A stretch of 64,000 bases of DNA from an uncultured bacterium (GTDB taxonomy: Bacteria; Verrucomicrobiota; Lentisphaeria; Victivallales; UBA1829). Position numbers and translations under genes: made by a program. Numbering within the stretch: position 1 is the first letter of the stretch; each line of letters starts with the position of its first letter. Location of the stretch: NCBI GenBank assembly GCA_902778895.1, contig CACYZF010000011.1:1-64000 (forward strand). The letters are read 5' to 3'. A model generated the notes under the pieces. That model was not told where the DNA came from. It saw only the letters and a program-made list of their open reading frames with translations, and searched no databases. Shown here in pieces: positions 55,812-64,000 of this stretch.

Positions 55812-57179
55812 TTATGCTTTCGCCTTGGCGGCGTCCGCCTTTCCGTCTTTTTCCGTTTCGGCGTCCAGCTGGGCGATGTCGGCCGACGGATGCACCACCT
55901 GCAGGGAATGGCGTTCCTTCGGGATCACGGTCAGCCACTTCGGATTGCCCTGTTCGTCGACGCCGAGGTCGACCACGAAATAGCGCTTCTCGTCGTCGGC
56001 CTTGTCGTAGCCGATGATCGTGCCGCGCGGGATCATGTTGTGCTTGTCGATGATGGCGTTGCGGATGCGGCAGTGCTCGCCGATGTCGACGTCGGACAGC
56101 AGGATGCAGTTATGGACCGTGGCGTAGCTGTGGACGAAGACCTTGTTGAACAGGATCGAGTCGGTCACCGTGCTGCCGGAGACGATACAGCCGTCGCAGA
56201 CGATGGAGTTGATGGCCCGCCCGATGCGCGGGAGTCCGTAGGCGTCGATCTCTTCGTTGTGGATGAACTTGGCCGGGGGCAGGCTGTAGTGGTAGTTGTT
56301 GATCGGCCAGAGCGGGTTGTAGAGGTCGAGGTGCGGCGTGGTGCTGCGCAGGTCCATGTTCGCCTCGAAATACGCCTTCAGGGTCCCGACGTCGCGCCAG
56401 TAGGGCTTCGTGGAGAGGTCCTGGCCGGGGATCACGTTCGTGTAGAAGTTGTAGGCGTAGAGGCGTTGCGTCTTCACGAGCGCCGGGATGATGTCCTTGC
56501 CGAAGTCGTGGCTGGTCTTGCCCGCCTTGTGGTCGCGGTTCAGCAGCGCCAGCAGGTCGGCGGAGTTGAAGATGTAGTTGCCCATGGAGGCGAGGCACAT
56601 ATTCTTGTCGTTCGGCAGCGGGGTCGGGTTCTTCGGCTTCTCCTGGAACCCGGTGATGCGCCACTGGTCGTCCACCTCGATAATGCCGAACTGGCTGGCT
56701 TCCTCAATCGGGATCGGGATCGCCGCCACGGTCGCGATGGCGTTGTTCGCCTGGTGGAAGTCGACCATCTGGCTGACGTCCATGCGGTAGATGTGGTCCG
56801 CGCCGAAGACCGCCACGAGATCGGGGTCGAAGTCCTCGATCAGGTTCATGTTCTGGTAGATCGCGTCCGCCGTGCCCTGGTACCATTCGCGTTCGCGGGT
56901 CTGCATCTGGGCGGGCACCGGGATGATGAAGTGGCCGCGCTGCTGGGCGTTCGAGAGGTTCCAGCCGTTGATGATGTGTTCCATCAGGCTCTGGGATTTG
57001 AACTGGGTCAGCACGAAGATGCTGTCGATGCCGCTGTTCACGAAATTGCTCAGCACGAAGTCGATGATGCGGTATTTGCCGCCGAACGGAACGGCGGGTT
57101 TCGCGCGCTGGTCGGTCAGGGGAGCCAGACGGGTCCCTTCGCCGCCTGCGAGGATCATGGCCAAAACAGATGTTCTCAT
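55812..57179 (-). CDS. glgC: Glucose-1-phosphate adenylyltransferase
   Basis: A 455-aa enzyme making ADP-glucose, the first step of glycogen synthesis. The N-terminal domain has [36 protein letters not shown] and [14 protein letters not shown]; the C-terminal part carries left-handed beta-helix repeats ([21 protein letters not shown]). AGGAGG precedes ATG 57179 and a clear promoter lies at 57239-57266. Downstream genes HD, TSUP and YihY follow with small gaps. Confidence 0.96.
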   Translation of the reverse strand: MRTSVLAMILAGGEGTRLAPLTDQRAKPAVPFGGKYRIIDFVLSNFVNSGIDSIFVLTQFKSQSLMEHIINGWNLSNAQQRGHFIIPVPAQMQTREREWYQGTADAIYQNMNLIEDFDPDLVAVFGADHIYRMDVSQMVDFHQANNAIATVAAIPIPIEEASQFGIIEVDDQWRITGFQEKPKNPTPLPNDKNMCLASMGNYIFNSADLLALLNRDHKAGKTSHDFGKDIIPALVKTQRLYAYNFYTNVIPGQDLSTKPYWRDVGTLKAYFEANMDLRSTTPHLDLYNPLWPINNYHYSLPPAKFIHNEEIDAYGLPRIGRAINSIVCDGCIVSGSTVTDSILFNKVFVHSYATVHNCILLSDVDIGEHCRIRNAIIDKHNMIPRGTIIGYDKADDEKRYFVVDLGVDEQGNPKWLTVIPKERHSLQVVHPSADIAQLDAETEKDGKADAAKAKA

Positions 57180-57238
57180 GGTTCAAACCTCCTGGTGGTG
57201 TATTGTTCAGCAAATGGTGTATCGTTCTCTATTTAGAA

Positions 57239-57266
57239 AATATAGCCCCGTCCGAAGTAAAGTCAA
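57239..57266 (-). promoter_or_regulatory. Promoter of glgC
   Basis: On the minus strand, TTGACT (57266-57261), a 16-bp spacer and TATATT (57244-57239). Confidence 0.7.
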
Positions 57267-57333
57267 GGAGGAAAAGCAAAAAAAGACGGAAAAGCGAAAA
57301 CAGAGAGACGATCCGACAGCAATCAACTGCCGA

Positions 57334-58716
57334 TTAGCCTTCGACCTTGTCGATCTTCTTGACGGAGAAGAGCAGGATCAGGAAGACGGCGAGGGCGGCG
57401 GCGGCCATGATGATCTTGTAGACCAGCCCCCAATTTTGAGCATAGGCGAAAGGTGTGCCGGAGGGATCCCAGTTTGGATTATCCTTTTGCGCCGAGAGCG
57501 TGGAATCGGACACAACGGGCTCATCTCTGCGCCACAGGATATCCGTGAAATCCGAAGGCGGCATGGGCTGGCCGGAGGCGCCATAGTAGACCCTGTAGTC
57601 GTCCTGTCCCGATCCATCCGCGGTAACAGATTTCAGTGCGAGAAACCAAACCTGACAGACACGGCCGCTCGCCTGAAGCGAGATGTCCTTCAGCTCGCCG
57701 TTTTCGCCGTTGTCCAGTTCGAGCGTCCAGGTCTTGGAACGATGCTCGGGAATCGTGATCACGCGGTCGGACACGGACGTGCGGAACGATGCGGAATCAA
57801 GCTTGCGGACAGTCCCGGATGCAAGGAGCTTCCCGGATGCGTCGTAGAGACGGTACGGACGGGAGAAAAAAAGGTCGGAGCTGTCAACGGTGATGCTGTC
57901 GAGCGGTGCAAAGCCGTTGGAGAAGTTCACGACCGTGGTATTGCCCCGTTTCGTTTTGGAGATGATCTCGACGGGCCATTGGGTATGAACGGTGTTCCTG
58001 ACCGATTGTTTCCGGAGAACGTACAGGGAGATGCCATCGATCTTCGGTGATTCGCGAAACTTCTCCTGCTCCACGATGTTGGTGTCTCCTTCAACGACGC
58101 GGAAGAGAGGCGAATCCTTGATCTCCGTGTAGTTGTCCATGACGATGACGAAGCTGAATTCCTTCACCGGAGCGGGGAATTGCACGGAATCATTTCTGAG
58201 GTTGACGCGGCTGGAGTAATCCAGAAACGCACCCTCGGCAATCAGGGTTTCGCCGTTTTTATCATAGACCTTCACTTTCTTGTCGAAATCCTTCGCGGCA
58301 GTCTGGATCTTCAGTCCGACGACACGCGGATCGGAAGAATCCGCGATGGCACTGTTCATGCTCACAGAAATGCGTACGGACCCGTCCGGAAGCGTTTCGA
58401 AGCCGGTGACGGTCGCGGGATAACTGGATTCCACGGTATTGTCCTGGACGATCTGCTTCTGTTCGCTGAGGATGAACGGACAATTCTCCCCGTCAGGACC
58501 GAAGATGCGCATGTCATTCGGGATGGTTTCCGTTTCACGGTAGATATCGGCATCGACGGTAAAAGTGAAAATGTCCCCTGGATGTTCGGGGAGGATGATG
58601 TCCTTGTAGAACGGGAACGCGGCGGTTTTCTCCTCGCCGGAGAATCCGGTCGCGGCCGCGAACAGGAAGCACGTCGCGGCGGCAAGGAGTTTGAGGTGAT
58701 TACGGACGGGTTTCAT
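57334..58716 (-). CDS. DUF3999 family exported protein
   Basis: A 460-aa protein with a signal peptide (to about 27) and one C-terminal helix ([22 protein letters not shown]), so mostly periplasmic. It is beta-rich ([40 protein letters not shown]). The gene follows and overlaps the DUF2339 gene by 17 bp; the DUF2339-DUF3999 pair is known in many Gram-negatives, function unknown. AAGGAG precedes ATG 58716, so a start 33 bp earlier is not used. Confidence 0.83.
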   Translation of the reverse strand: MKPVRNHLKLLAAATCFLFAAATGFSGEEKTAAFPFYKDIILPEHPGDIFTFTVDADIYRETETIPNDMRIFGPDGENCPFILSEQKQIVQDNTVESSYPATVTGFETLPDGSVRISVSMNSAIADSSDPRVVGLKIQTAAKDFDKKVKVYDKNGETLIAEGAFLDYSSRVNLRNDSVQFPAPVKEFSFVIVMDNYTEIKDSPLFRVVEGDTNIVEQEKFRESPKIDGISLYVLRKQSVRNTVHTQWPVEIISKTKRGNTTVVNFSNGFAPLDSITVDSSDLFFSRPYRLYDASGKLLASGTVRKLDSASFRTSVSDRVITIPEHRSKTWTLELDNGENGELKDISLQASGRVCQVWFLALKSVTADGSGQDDYRVYYGASGQPMPPSDFTDILWRRDEPVVSDSTLSAQKDNPNWDPSGTPFAYAQNWGLVYKIIMAAAALAVFLILLFSVKKIDKVEG

Positions 58717-61408
58717 CGGAAGCGTCTCCTTTCTGTGCGAACCGGGCATAGAGCCAGGCTCCGGCGACGAGCACGGCGCCGGTGATCATGCAGCCCGCGA
58801 TCCGGTACAGCGCGGGCGTCCCCGCCAGGTCGAAGATGAAGATTTTCAGGACCGTGACGGCGAAGAGGATCAGCGCCGGGATGCGGACAACTTTCTTTTT
58901 GCGAAGGATGCCGAATGCGAGGAGCGCGAGCGCGTAAACGCCCCAGAGCAGCGAGACGGCGATCCGCGCGCCGGCGGGCGAACCGTACAGCCGGACCAGG
59001 AAGCCCGTTTCGTCCGTGCTGTAGACGAACCACAGGACGATCGCGCTCAGGAGGAAGATCGTGCCGGTCTTATTGGACATCTGGCGGACGGGGTTTTCAT
59101 CCGTTTTTCCGCCGTCTCCGGCATCGGCGTGTCCGAAGAACAGTCCCGCGAAGGCCAGCGCCGCCACAGCCAGCAGGTTCGGGAAGAACCGCCACAGCGA
59201 ATCGTGCACGGACTGGCCACCAGACTGCCACGAGACGACGACATACCACAGGAATACGAAGAGCAGAAGCCCGCCCGCCGCCCGGATCGCGCCAGTGTTC
59301 TCCCGGAACAGCCTCGGGATCAGCGACAGGAGCAGCAGGTACACGGCGGCGGTCATGACCACGCCGCCGACTTTCAGATGTTGCAGATATGTGAACTCGC
59401 CCGCGATCAGGAGGAAACTCACTCCGAACGCGCACCAGAACATCGTTTTCGACGAACGGGAATAGACGGTGCGGGATCCGTCGTCCGCGGGCCGTTCGGA
59501 CGCGGGTATCAGCTCCGCGCCGTAACGTTTCAGCAGGAAGAACCCGCCCGCGAGCGCCGCCGTGTAGGATCCGAAGTTCAGCAGGCGCGTCAGGAACGTG
59601 ACGCTGTGCCGCCAGTAGTCGCGCGTGAGGTCGAACCCGAGGAGGCGCACCGCGGCGACCAGGTAGACGATGTAGCTCAGGCGCAGCAGGATCACGGAAC
59701 GCGTCCGGCACGCGATGTACAGCATCGCCGCCGCCTGCGCCGACCACGCCACGGCGAGGTGGTCCTGCTTCAGCAGAAGCGGGAACGTCAGCGAGATCAG
59801 GCCGCAGGCGAACACCAGCAGCGTCAGCAGGAGGTTGCGGTCCTCCAGCTTCGCGCGGATCAGCAGCGCGATCTGGAGCAGGTAGACGAGCGCACCGCCG
59901 AACGTGATGGCGGCGGCGTATTCGCGGCCGTAAAGGAAGATCGTCGGACGGATCGTCAGCGACATGAACACGATGCCGTTCAGCGCGGCGAATTCGAGCT
60001 CCAGCAGCGACACCTTCCGTTTCGTGAAGAGGTTGAACGCCACAGTCTGCACGCAGAACGCGAGGAAGAACAGCACGCCCGCGCTAAGCGCGATCGCATA
60101 GCCCCGGTTCACATCGCCCGCGAGCTCAAGCCAGTTCGGCGAGGCGGTCAGGGGCACGTTGAACCCGCCGCCCCTCGGGAACGGATTCGAGGCGGCGTAA
60201 ATGCTCCAAGTGAAAATGAACGACAGAATGTTGACCGGCTGCCACGAACGCATGCGCGAGATAATGAGCGAGCCGACCACCAGGATCAGCATGTAGCCGT
60301 ACAGCCCGGCGAGGTTGCGCGAACCGGTGTCCATCAGGACCGGAGCAAGGTATCCGCCGCAAACCGCCAGCACGGCCAGCAGAATGGAGTTGAAGCGCAA
60401 GGCCAGCGCGACGCCCGCGGCCGTCACGACGACCAGTCCGGCCAGCCCGACCCACGGGCTCAGCAAATGATATACCGAAACGCTCGCGAACACGCACAGA
60501 TACAGCCCCGCGAATCCGGCTCCGGCGATCGCCGTGCCGAAGACCCGGTATTTCGCGCTTTTCAGCAGCCGGCATCCCGCGCCGAGCATCGCCAGCGTGA
60601 ACAAGGCCGCCACGGACAAACGGAGCTCCGGCGGCAGAAGATTGCGGTCATGCGTATACTTGATGAAGTACGCCAGGCCGAAGATCAGGAGCAGCATCGC
60701 CGCGCGGAGCATCCAGGTCGTCGCCACAGCGTATTCCTTCGACATCCCCTCCTTGCGGTATTCCTCCCCGACGATAATCCACTGCCACAGCTTCGACAGT
60801 ACCTCGGCCGTGCGTTCCTCGATGGGGGACCTTTTCGAAATGAATTGCGTAGTATCGACCGGTTTTGATCCCGCCATCCAGGCATTGCCGCTTCCGCTCG
60901 GAACATTGAGCATGGATTTGACGTCGAAGGTTTCGGATGTTTTTGCAGCCGCGGCGACCGGCTTGATCTCCGGCTGAATCGGCTTGGGAGGTTCTGTACG
61001 GACGGGTTCCGGTTTTGCGGCGGATGTTGTTTGTTTTGGAGGCTCCGTACGAAGTGGAATGGGCTTGACTTCCGGCTCGACTTCCGGCCTGACGGCAGAC
61101 TGAGCTTCCGGCTTGACTTCCGGCTTGATTTCCGCCGGTTTTTGAGGCGGATTTGATGCCGGCGGATTTGACAGGAGGAATTCGGGAACCGTTTTGGTTT
61201 CCGCCGTGCCGGGGACCTGGATCTTGACACCCGGTTTCGACGGAGATGCAGGCTGTCCTTTCTCCACCGCCTTTTCCAGTTCCCTGACCCGAAGCAAAAG
61301 AGCCTCAATGTTGCTTTTGCACGAAGACAGAAGGATCAGATTGATGACAGGAAGAATCCCGACTATGAAAATCAGGAGAAGAGCCCCCAAAAAGATAAGA
61401 ACCGGCAT
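58700..61408 (-). CDS. DUF2339 multispanning membrane protein
   Basis: A 902-aa protein. One helix at 3-24, then a Pro/Glu/Lys-rich linker (about 50-180), then about 22-25 helices. The block FIKYTHDRNLLPPELRLSVAAL and the segment AGLYLCVFASVSVYHLLSP are characteristic. Function unknown; it could take part in envelope assembly with the DUF3999 partner. Confidence 0.88.
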   Translation of the reverse strand: MPVLIFLGALLLIFIVGILPVINLILLSSCKSNIEALLLRVRELEKAVEKGQPASPSKPGVKIQVPGTAETKTVPEFLLSNPPASNPPQKPAEIKPEVKPEAQSAVRPEVEPEVKPIPLRTEPPKQTTSAAKPEPVRTEPPKPIQPEIKPVAAAAKTSETFDVKSMLNVPSGSGNAWMAGSKPVDTTQFISKRSPIEERTAEVLSKLWQWIIVGEEYRKEGMSKEYAVATTWMLRAAMLLLIFGLAYFIKYTHDRNLLPPELRLSVAALFTLAMLGAGCRLLKSAKYRVFGTAIAGAGFAGLYLCVFASVSVYHLLSPWVGLAGLVVVTAAGVALALRFNSILLAVLAVCGGYLAPVLMDTGSRNLAGLYGYMLILVVGSLIISRMRSWQPVNILSFIFTWSIYAASNPFPRGGGFNVPLTASPNWLELAGDVNRGYAIALSAGVLFFLAFCVQTVAFNLFTKRKVSLLELEFAALNGIVFMSLTIRPTIFLYGREYAAAITFGGALVYLLQIALLIRAKLEDRNLLLTLLVFACGLISLTFPLLLKQDHLAVAWSAQAAAMLYIACRTRSVILLRLSYIVYLVAAVRLLGFDLTRDYWRHSVTFLTRLLNFGSYTAALAGGFFLLKRYGAELIPASERPADDGSRTVYSRSSKTMFWCAFGVSFLLIAGEFTYLQHLKVGGVVMTAAVYLLLLSLIPRLFRENTGAIRAAGGLLLFVFLWYVVVSWQSGGQSVHDSLWRFFPNLLAVAALAFAGLFFGHADAGDGGKTDENPVRQMSNKTGTIFLLSAIVLWFVYSTDETGFLVRLYGSPAGARIAVSLLWGVYALALLAFGILRKKKVVRIPALILFAVTVLKIFIFDLAGTPALYRIAGCMITGAVLVAGAWLYARFAQKGDASDETRP

Positions 61409-61470
61409 GAGGTGCTTCCTTTCTTGTATTTCAGAGGAATTCGAGGGTATCTTGATAAGAATATTACCAT

Positions 61471-61498
61471 ACTATAGCATGCGTAAAAGAAAAAGCAA
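61471..61498 (-). promoter_or_regulatory. Promoter of the DUF2339-DUF3999 genes
   Basis: On the minus strand, TTGCTT (61498-61493), a 16-bp spacer and TATAGT (61476-61471). Confidence 0.65.
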
Positions 61499-61597
61499 GT
61501 TTCGGCGGCAAAAGTTCAAATTCTTTTTTTTTGCAAAGCTCCGCACGGATTGTCCCGAGTGAATTCTTTCGCGATGTGCCGAGAATAAACGCGACCC

Positions 61598-61635
61598 ACT
61601 CGCGCACATAGGCGCATACTCGCGCACATAGGCGC
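61598..61635. repeat. Two 18-bp direct repeats with 20-bp period
   Basis: ACTCGCGCACATAGGCGC occurs at 61598-61615 and 61618-61635, separated by AT. A degenerate third unit may follow. Confidence 0.8.
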
Positions 61636-61646
61636 GCTATCCGCGC

Positions 61647-61684
61647 AAGTTTCAGTTAAAACAAACTCTTTTTAACTGAAACTT
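61647..61684. repeat. Perfect 15-bp inverted repeat
   Basis: AAGTTTCAGTTAAAA (61647-61661) and its complement (61670-61684) enclose an 8-base loop. It lies 67 bp past feoB and might end its transcript, although no T run follows on that strand. Confidence 0.8.
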
Positions 61685-61751
61685 GGGAGGATTTCGGCCG
61701 TTCAGACATTCCCGTTTTACGTTTTCGTTTTCCAGTGGGGATTCAAAAAAC

Positions 61752-63920
61752 TCAGAGCAGATAGTTCGTGCCGATCTTCAGGAGCGTGCCGAGCTGGTAC
61801 ACTATGAAGGTGGTCACGTACGCCAGGACGAAGAGTCCGGCGGCCTCGAAGAACATCCATTTCCACGAGTTCAGCTCCCTGCGGATGATCGCAAGCGTGG
61901 CGAGGCACGGGATGGAGAGCAGGCAGAACAGCATCATGCAGAACCCCTGCAGCGGAGTGTAGGCGCGGCGGAGCTGCTGGCGGAGCGGTTCCTGTTCGTC
62001 CTCCCCGTCATCCGCGGATTCGGCATCCTCGGCGTACAGGATGCCGAGCTGGGAAACGAAGATCTCCTTCGCGGCGAGGGCGCTGATCGCGGCGGTCGTG
62101 ACGCGCCAGTCGAAGCCGATGGGGCGGAACGCGGGTTCGAGGTACTTTCCGACGCGGCCTGAGATCGTGTATTCGGCGGCCTCGGCATGACGCATCCTTT
62201 CGATGCGCTTGAATTCGTCGGCCTGTTCCTCCGGGCTGAGGGAGGTATCGGAAGCGACGGCCATGATCTGCGCGCCGTAATCGACGTCGAACGTCTTCTT
62301 CTCCGGATAATTGTTCGCGATGAAGAGAAGCACGGACACGCCGAGGATGATCGTGCCAGCTTTCTGAAGGTACATCACGCCGCGGTCCCACATGTGAAGG
62401 AGAATGCTTTTCGCGGTCGGGACGCGGTAGGGCGGGAGTTCCATCAGGTAGACTTCGCCGTCGCCCCGGAACAGCGTGGATTTGAGGAGGCGGGCGGCGA
62501 CCATCGCAAAGGCGACGCCGACGGCGTAGATCAGGAACATCACGAATGCCTGGTATTTGACCGCGAAAAACGCCGGGATCAGCAGCGCGTAGATCGGCAG
62601 GCGCGCGCCGCAGCTCATCAGCGGCAGAACGAGGATCGTGGTCCGGCGGTCGCGTTCGGACTCGATGCTGCGCGTGGCCATGATCGCGGGGACGTTGCAG
62701 CCGAAACCGAGCACGAGCGGCACGAAGCTTTTGCCCTGAAGGTCGAACTTGCGCATGATGCCGTCCATCACGAACGCCGCGCGCGCCATGTAGCCGGTAT
62801 CCTCCAGAAATGCGATCGCGAGGAAGAGGAACAGGATGTTCGGGAGGAAGACGATCACGCCGCCGACGCCGTGGATCACGCCGTCGATCAGGAGACTGCG
62901 GAGGACGGGCTGGACGTCGGGCGACCAGAAGCGCTCGATGAGGCTCTGAATCCAGCCGAACAGCCATTCGATGCCGTCCGTCATGGGCGCGGCGCAGGTG
63001 AACGTGAACCAGAACATGAGGTACATGACGGCGAAGAAAAGCGGGAGTCCGACCCACTGATTCGTGACCACGGCGTCGATCTTGTCGGAAATCTCGCGGC
63101 GGCGTTCCTGCGTGAACGAAATGGCATCGCGGCATGCGCCGGAGATCATGGCGTAACGGCAGTCGGCCATGAAAGTCTCGGCCGTGATGGCGTGCCGAGC
63201 GTAAAGATGCGTGATCTGGGCGTCGATGATGGCGTCGAGCCCCTGAAATTCACGGAGCCGCATCACGCAGGTGTCCTTCTCCAGCAGCTTGATGGCGAAG
63301 AAACGCGCGGGGATGTGGCGGATGCGGTCGGTCATGGCGGGCTCGATCCATTCCTCGAGCTCGTGGATGGCGTCGTCGACATCCGCGCCGTAGGTGAGTT
63401 TCGGGACGTCGTGGTCCTCCAGGTGCAGGAGGCTTTCCGCGAGGGCGTTTTTGAGCTTGTCGATGCCGTCGCCGCGGGACCCGACCGTCTGGATGATGCT
63501 GCATCCGAAATAGGACTGAAGCTTCTGAATATTGAACTTGAGCCCCTTCTTCTTCGCCTCGTCGCTCATATTGAAGACGATCAGCATCGGGATATGGAGC
63601 TCGGCGAGCTGCGTGGAGAGGTACAGGCTGCGCTGCGGGATCGACGAGTCGATCACGTTCATGATGAGGTCGATTCCGGGCTTCGAGAGTTCCTCGAACG
63701 CGACGCCCTCTTCGGGCGAGCTGGAGGAAAGGCTGTACACGCCGGGGATGTCGATGAGCTCGATCTCGTCCTCGCCGAGCATGAATTTTCCGGTCTTGCT
63801 TTCGACCGTCACGCCGGGGTAGTTGCCGACGTGCTGGCGCGCGCCGGTGAGGCAGTTGAAGATCGTGGTTTTGCCGCAGTTCGGATTTCCGGCGAGGACG
63901 ATCCGGTATTTACGGCTCAT
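61752..63920 (-). CDS. feoB: Ferrous iron transporter FeoB
   Basis: A 722-aa protein. The N-terminal G domain has GNPNCGKTTIFNCLTG, VGNYPGVTVE, DIPGVYSLSS and FNMSD. The membrane core has GVIVFLPNILFLFLAIAFLEDTGYMARAAFVMD and GFGCNVPAIMATRSIESERDRRTT. It imports Fe2+ under low-oxygen conditions. The length is near the usual 700-770 aa. An ATGA overlap joins it to feoA. CAGGAG precedes the ATG. Confidence 0.97.
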   Translation of the reverse strand: MSRKYRIVLAGNPNCGKTTIFNCLTGARQHVGNYPGVTVESKTGKFMLGEDEIELIDIPGVYSLSSSSPEEGVAFEELSKPGIDLIMNVIDSSIPQRSLYLSTQLAELHIPMLIVFNMSDEAKKKGLKFNIQKLQSYFGCSIIQTVGSRGDGIDKLKNALAESLLHLEDHDVPKLTYGADVDDAIHELEEWIEPAMTDRIRHIPARFFAIKLLEKDTCVMRLREFQGLDAIIDAQITHLYARHAITAETFMADCRYAMISGACRDAISFTQERRREISDKIDAVVTNQWVGLPLFFAVMYLMFWFTFTCAAPMTDGIEWLFGWIQSLIERFWSPDVQPVLRSLLIDGVIHGVGGVIVFLPNILFLFLAIAFLEDTGYMARAAFVMDGIMRKFDLQGKSFVPLVLGFGCNVPAIMATRSIESERDRRTTILVLPLMSCGARLPIYALLIPAFFAVKYQAFVMFLIYAVGVAFAMVAARLLKSTLFRGDGEVYLMELPPYRVPTAKSILLHMWDRGVMYLQKAGTIILGVSVLLFIANNYPEKKTFDVDYGAQIMAVASDTSLSPEEQADEFKRIERMRHAEAAEYTISGRVGKYLEPAFRPIGFDWRVTTAAISALAAKEIFVSQLGILYAEDAESADDGEDEQEPLRQQLRRAYTPLQGFCMMLFCLLSIPCLATLAIIRRELNSWKWMFFEAAGLFVLAYVTTFIVYQLGTLLKIGTNYLL

Positions 63921-64000
63921 GGGCGCTCCTGCATGCGGATGATGATGTTCGCGGCATCGTCGCGGTGGATGGAGAGGCTGCTCTCCATGACCTTGATACG
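63917..64000 (-). CDS. feoA: FeoA-type protein, C-terminal end (cut by window)
   Basis: 27 codons to a TGA that overlaps the feoB start. RIKVMESSLSIHRDDAANI matches the end of the FeoA SH3-like domain, where beta strands precede an R/K-D-x-A helix. Placement before feoB supports the call. Confidence 0.72.
   Translation of the reverse strand, partial: RIKVMESSLSIHRDDAANIIIRMQERP

Larger units (their letters stand above)
61409..61751. other. 343-bp intergenic region: promoter, direct repeats and long hairpin
   Basis: No gene is seen. It contains the DUF2339 promoter (61471-61498), two 18-bp direct repeats and a 15-bp perfect hairpin. Confidence 0.6.

Overview
The window is a G+C-rich bacterial chromosome segment of ordinary core and accessory genes, with one partial insertion sequence cut by the left edge. 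Several traits point to the PVC superphylum, most likely a Lentisphaerota (Victivallales-like) gut bacterium. These are a prepilin-type solo gene of the Lentisphaera kind, a complete type II secretion operon with unusual low-complexity components, exosortase/EpsI genes, plant-glycan arabinose catabolism (tandem GH43, araBDA) and the SpoIIE/Hpt signalling genes. The taxonomic assignment is inference from gene content; no rRNA is present.

Layout: 1-674, partial ISL3-type insertion sequence. 789-11124, an arabinoside region on the minus strand: sodium:solute symporter, a secreted heptad-repeat protein, a tandem GH43 glycosidase, a solo prepilin-like gene, then araB-araD-araA. 11724-14887, two overlapping membrane glycan genes and a small membrane protein. 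15121-15443, tRNA-Ser and tRNA-Asp, followed by xerD and apbE. 17532-20263, a GT2 glycosyltransferase and a two-gene signalling unit (Hpt; receiver-SpoIIE-HATPase). 20505-25530, a four-gene polysaccharide/exosortase operon (GT4, GT4-GT26 fusion, exosortase, EpsI-like). 25631-39153, a minus-strand type II secretion operon in the order glycine-rich protein-L-M-C-D-E-F-G-H-I-J-K. 39341-39420, tRNA-Leu. 39789-43296, nucleotidase, lipoprotein and ArnT-like transferase. 43433-45962, purA and rodA. 46072-50421, a SUMF1-fold membrane protein divergent from mnmG and an orphan DppC-type permease. 50454-55125, small membrane proteins, a lipoprotein esterase, YihY and TSUP genes. 55125-57179, HD hydrolase and glgC. 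57334-61408, a DUF3999/DUF2339 pair. 61752-64000, feoB and the tail of feoA.

How the genes fit together: the symporter, GH43 enzyme and araBDA form a plausible route from arabinose-containing glycan outside the cell to D-xylulose 5-phosphate. The exosortase cluster and the T2SS operon converge on each other, and both handle export or surface display. Promoters with a sigma-70-like form (TTGnnn, 16-17 bp, TATATT/TATAGT) can be read in front of many transcription units, and they helped to fix several gene starts.

The most interesting points are: the glycine/methionine/phenylalanine-rich tails shared by a GspC-like protein and the first gene of the T2SS operon; a GspC-like homology region split by a Q/N-rich insert; a duplicated leader plus signal peptide in front of two unrelated secreted proteins; a 38-nt hairpin present in inverted copies on both sides of the solo prepilin gene; an RBS-sequestering hairpin before the transposase; and the GT4-GT26 fusion beside an exosortase. 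None of these is clearly a wholly new defence or mobile system.
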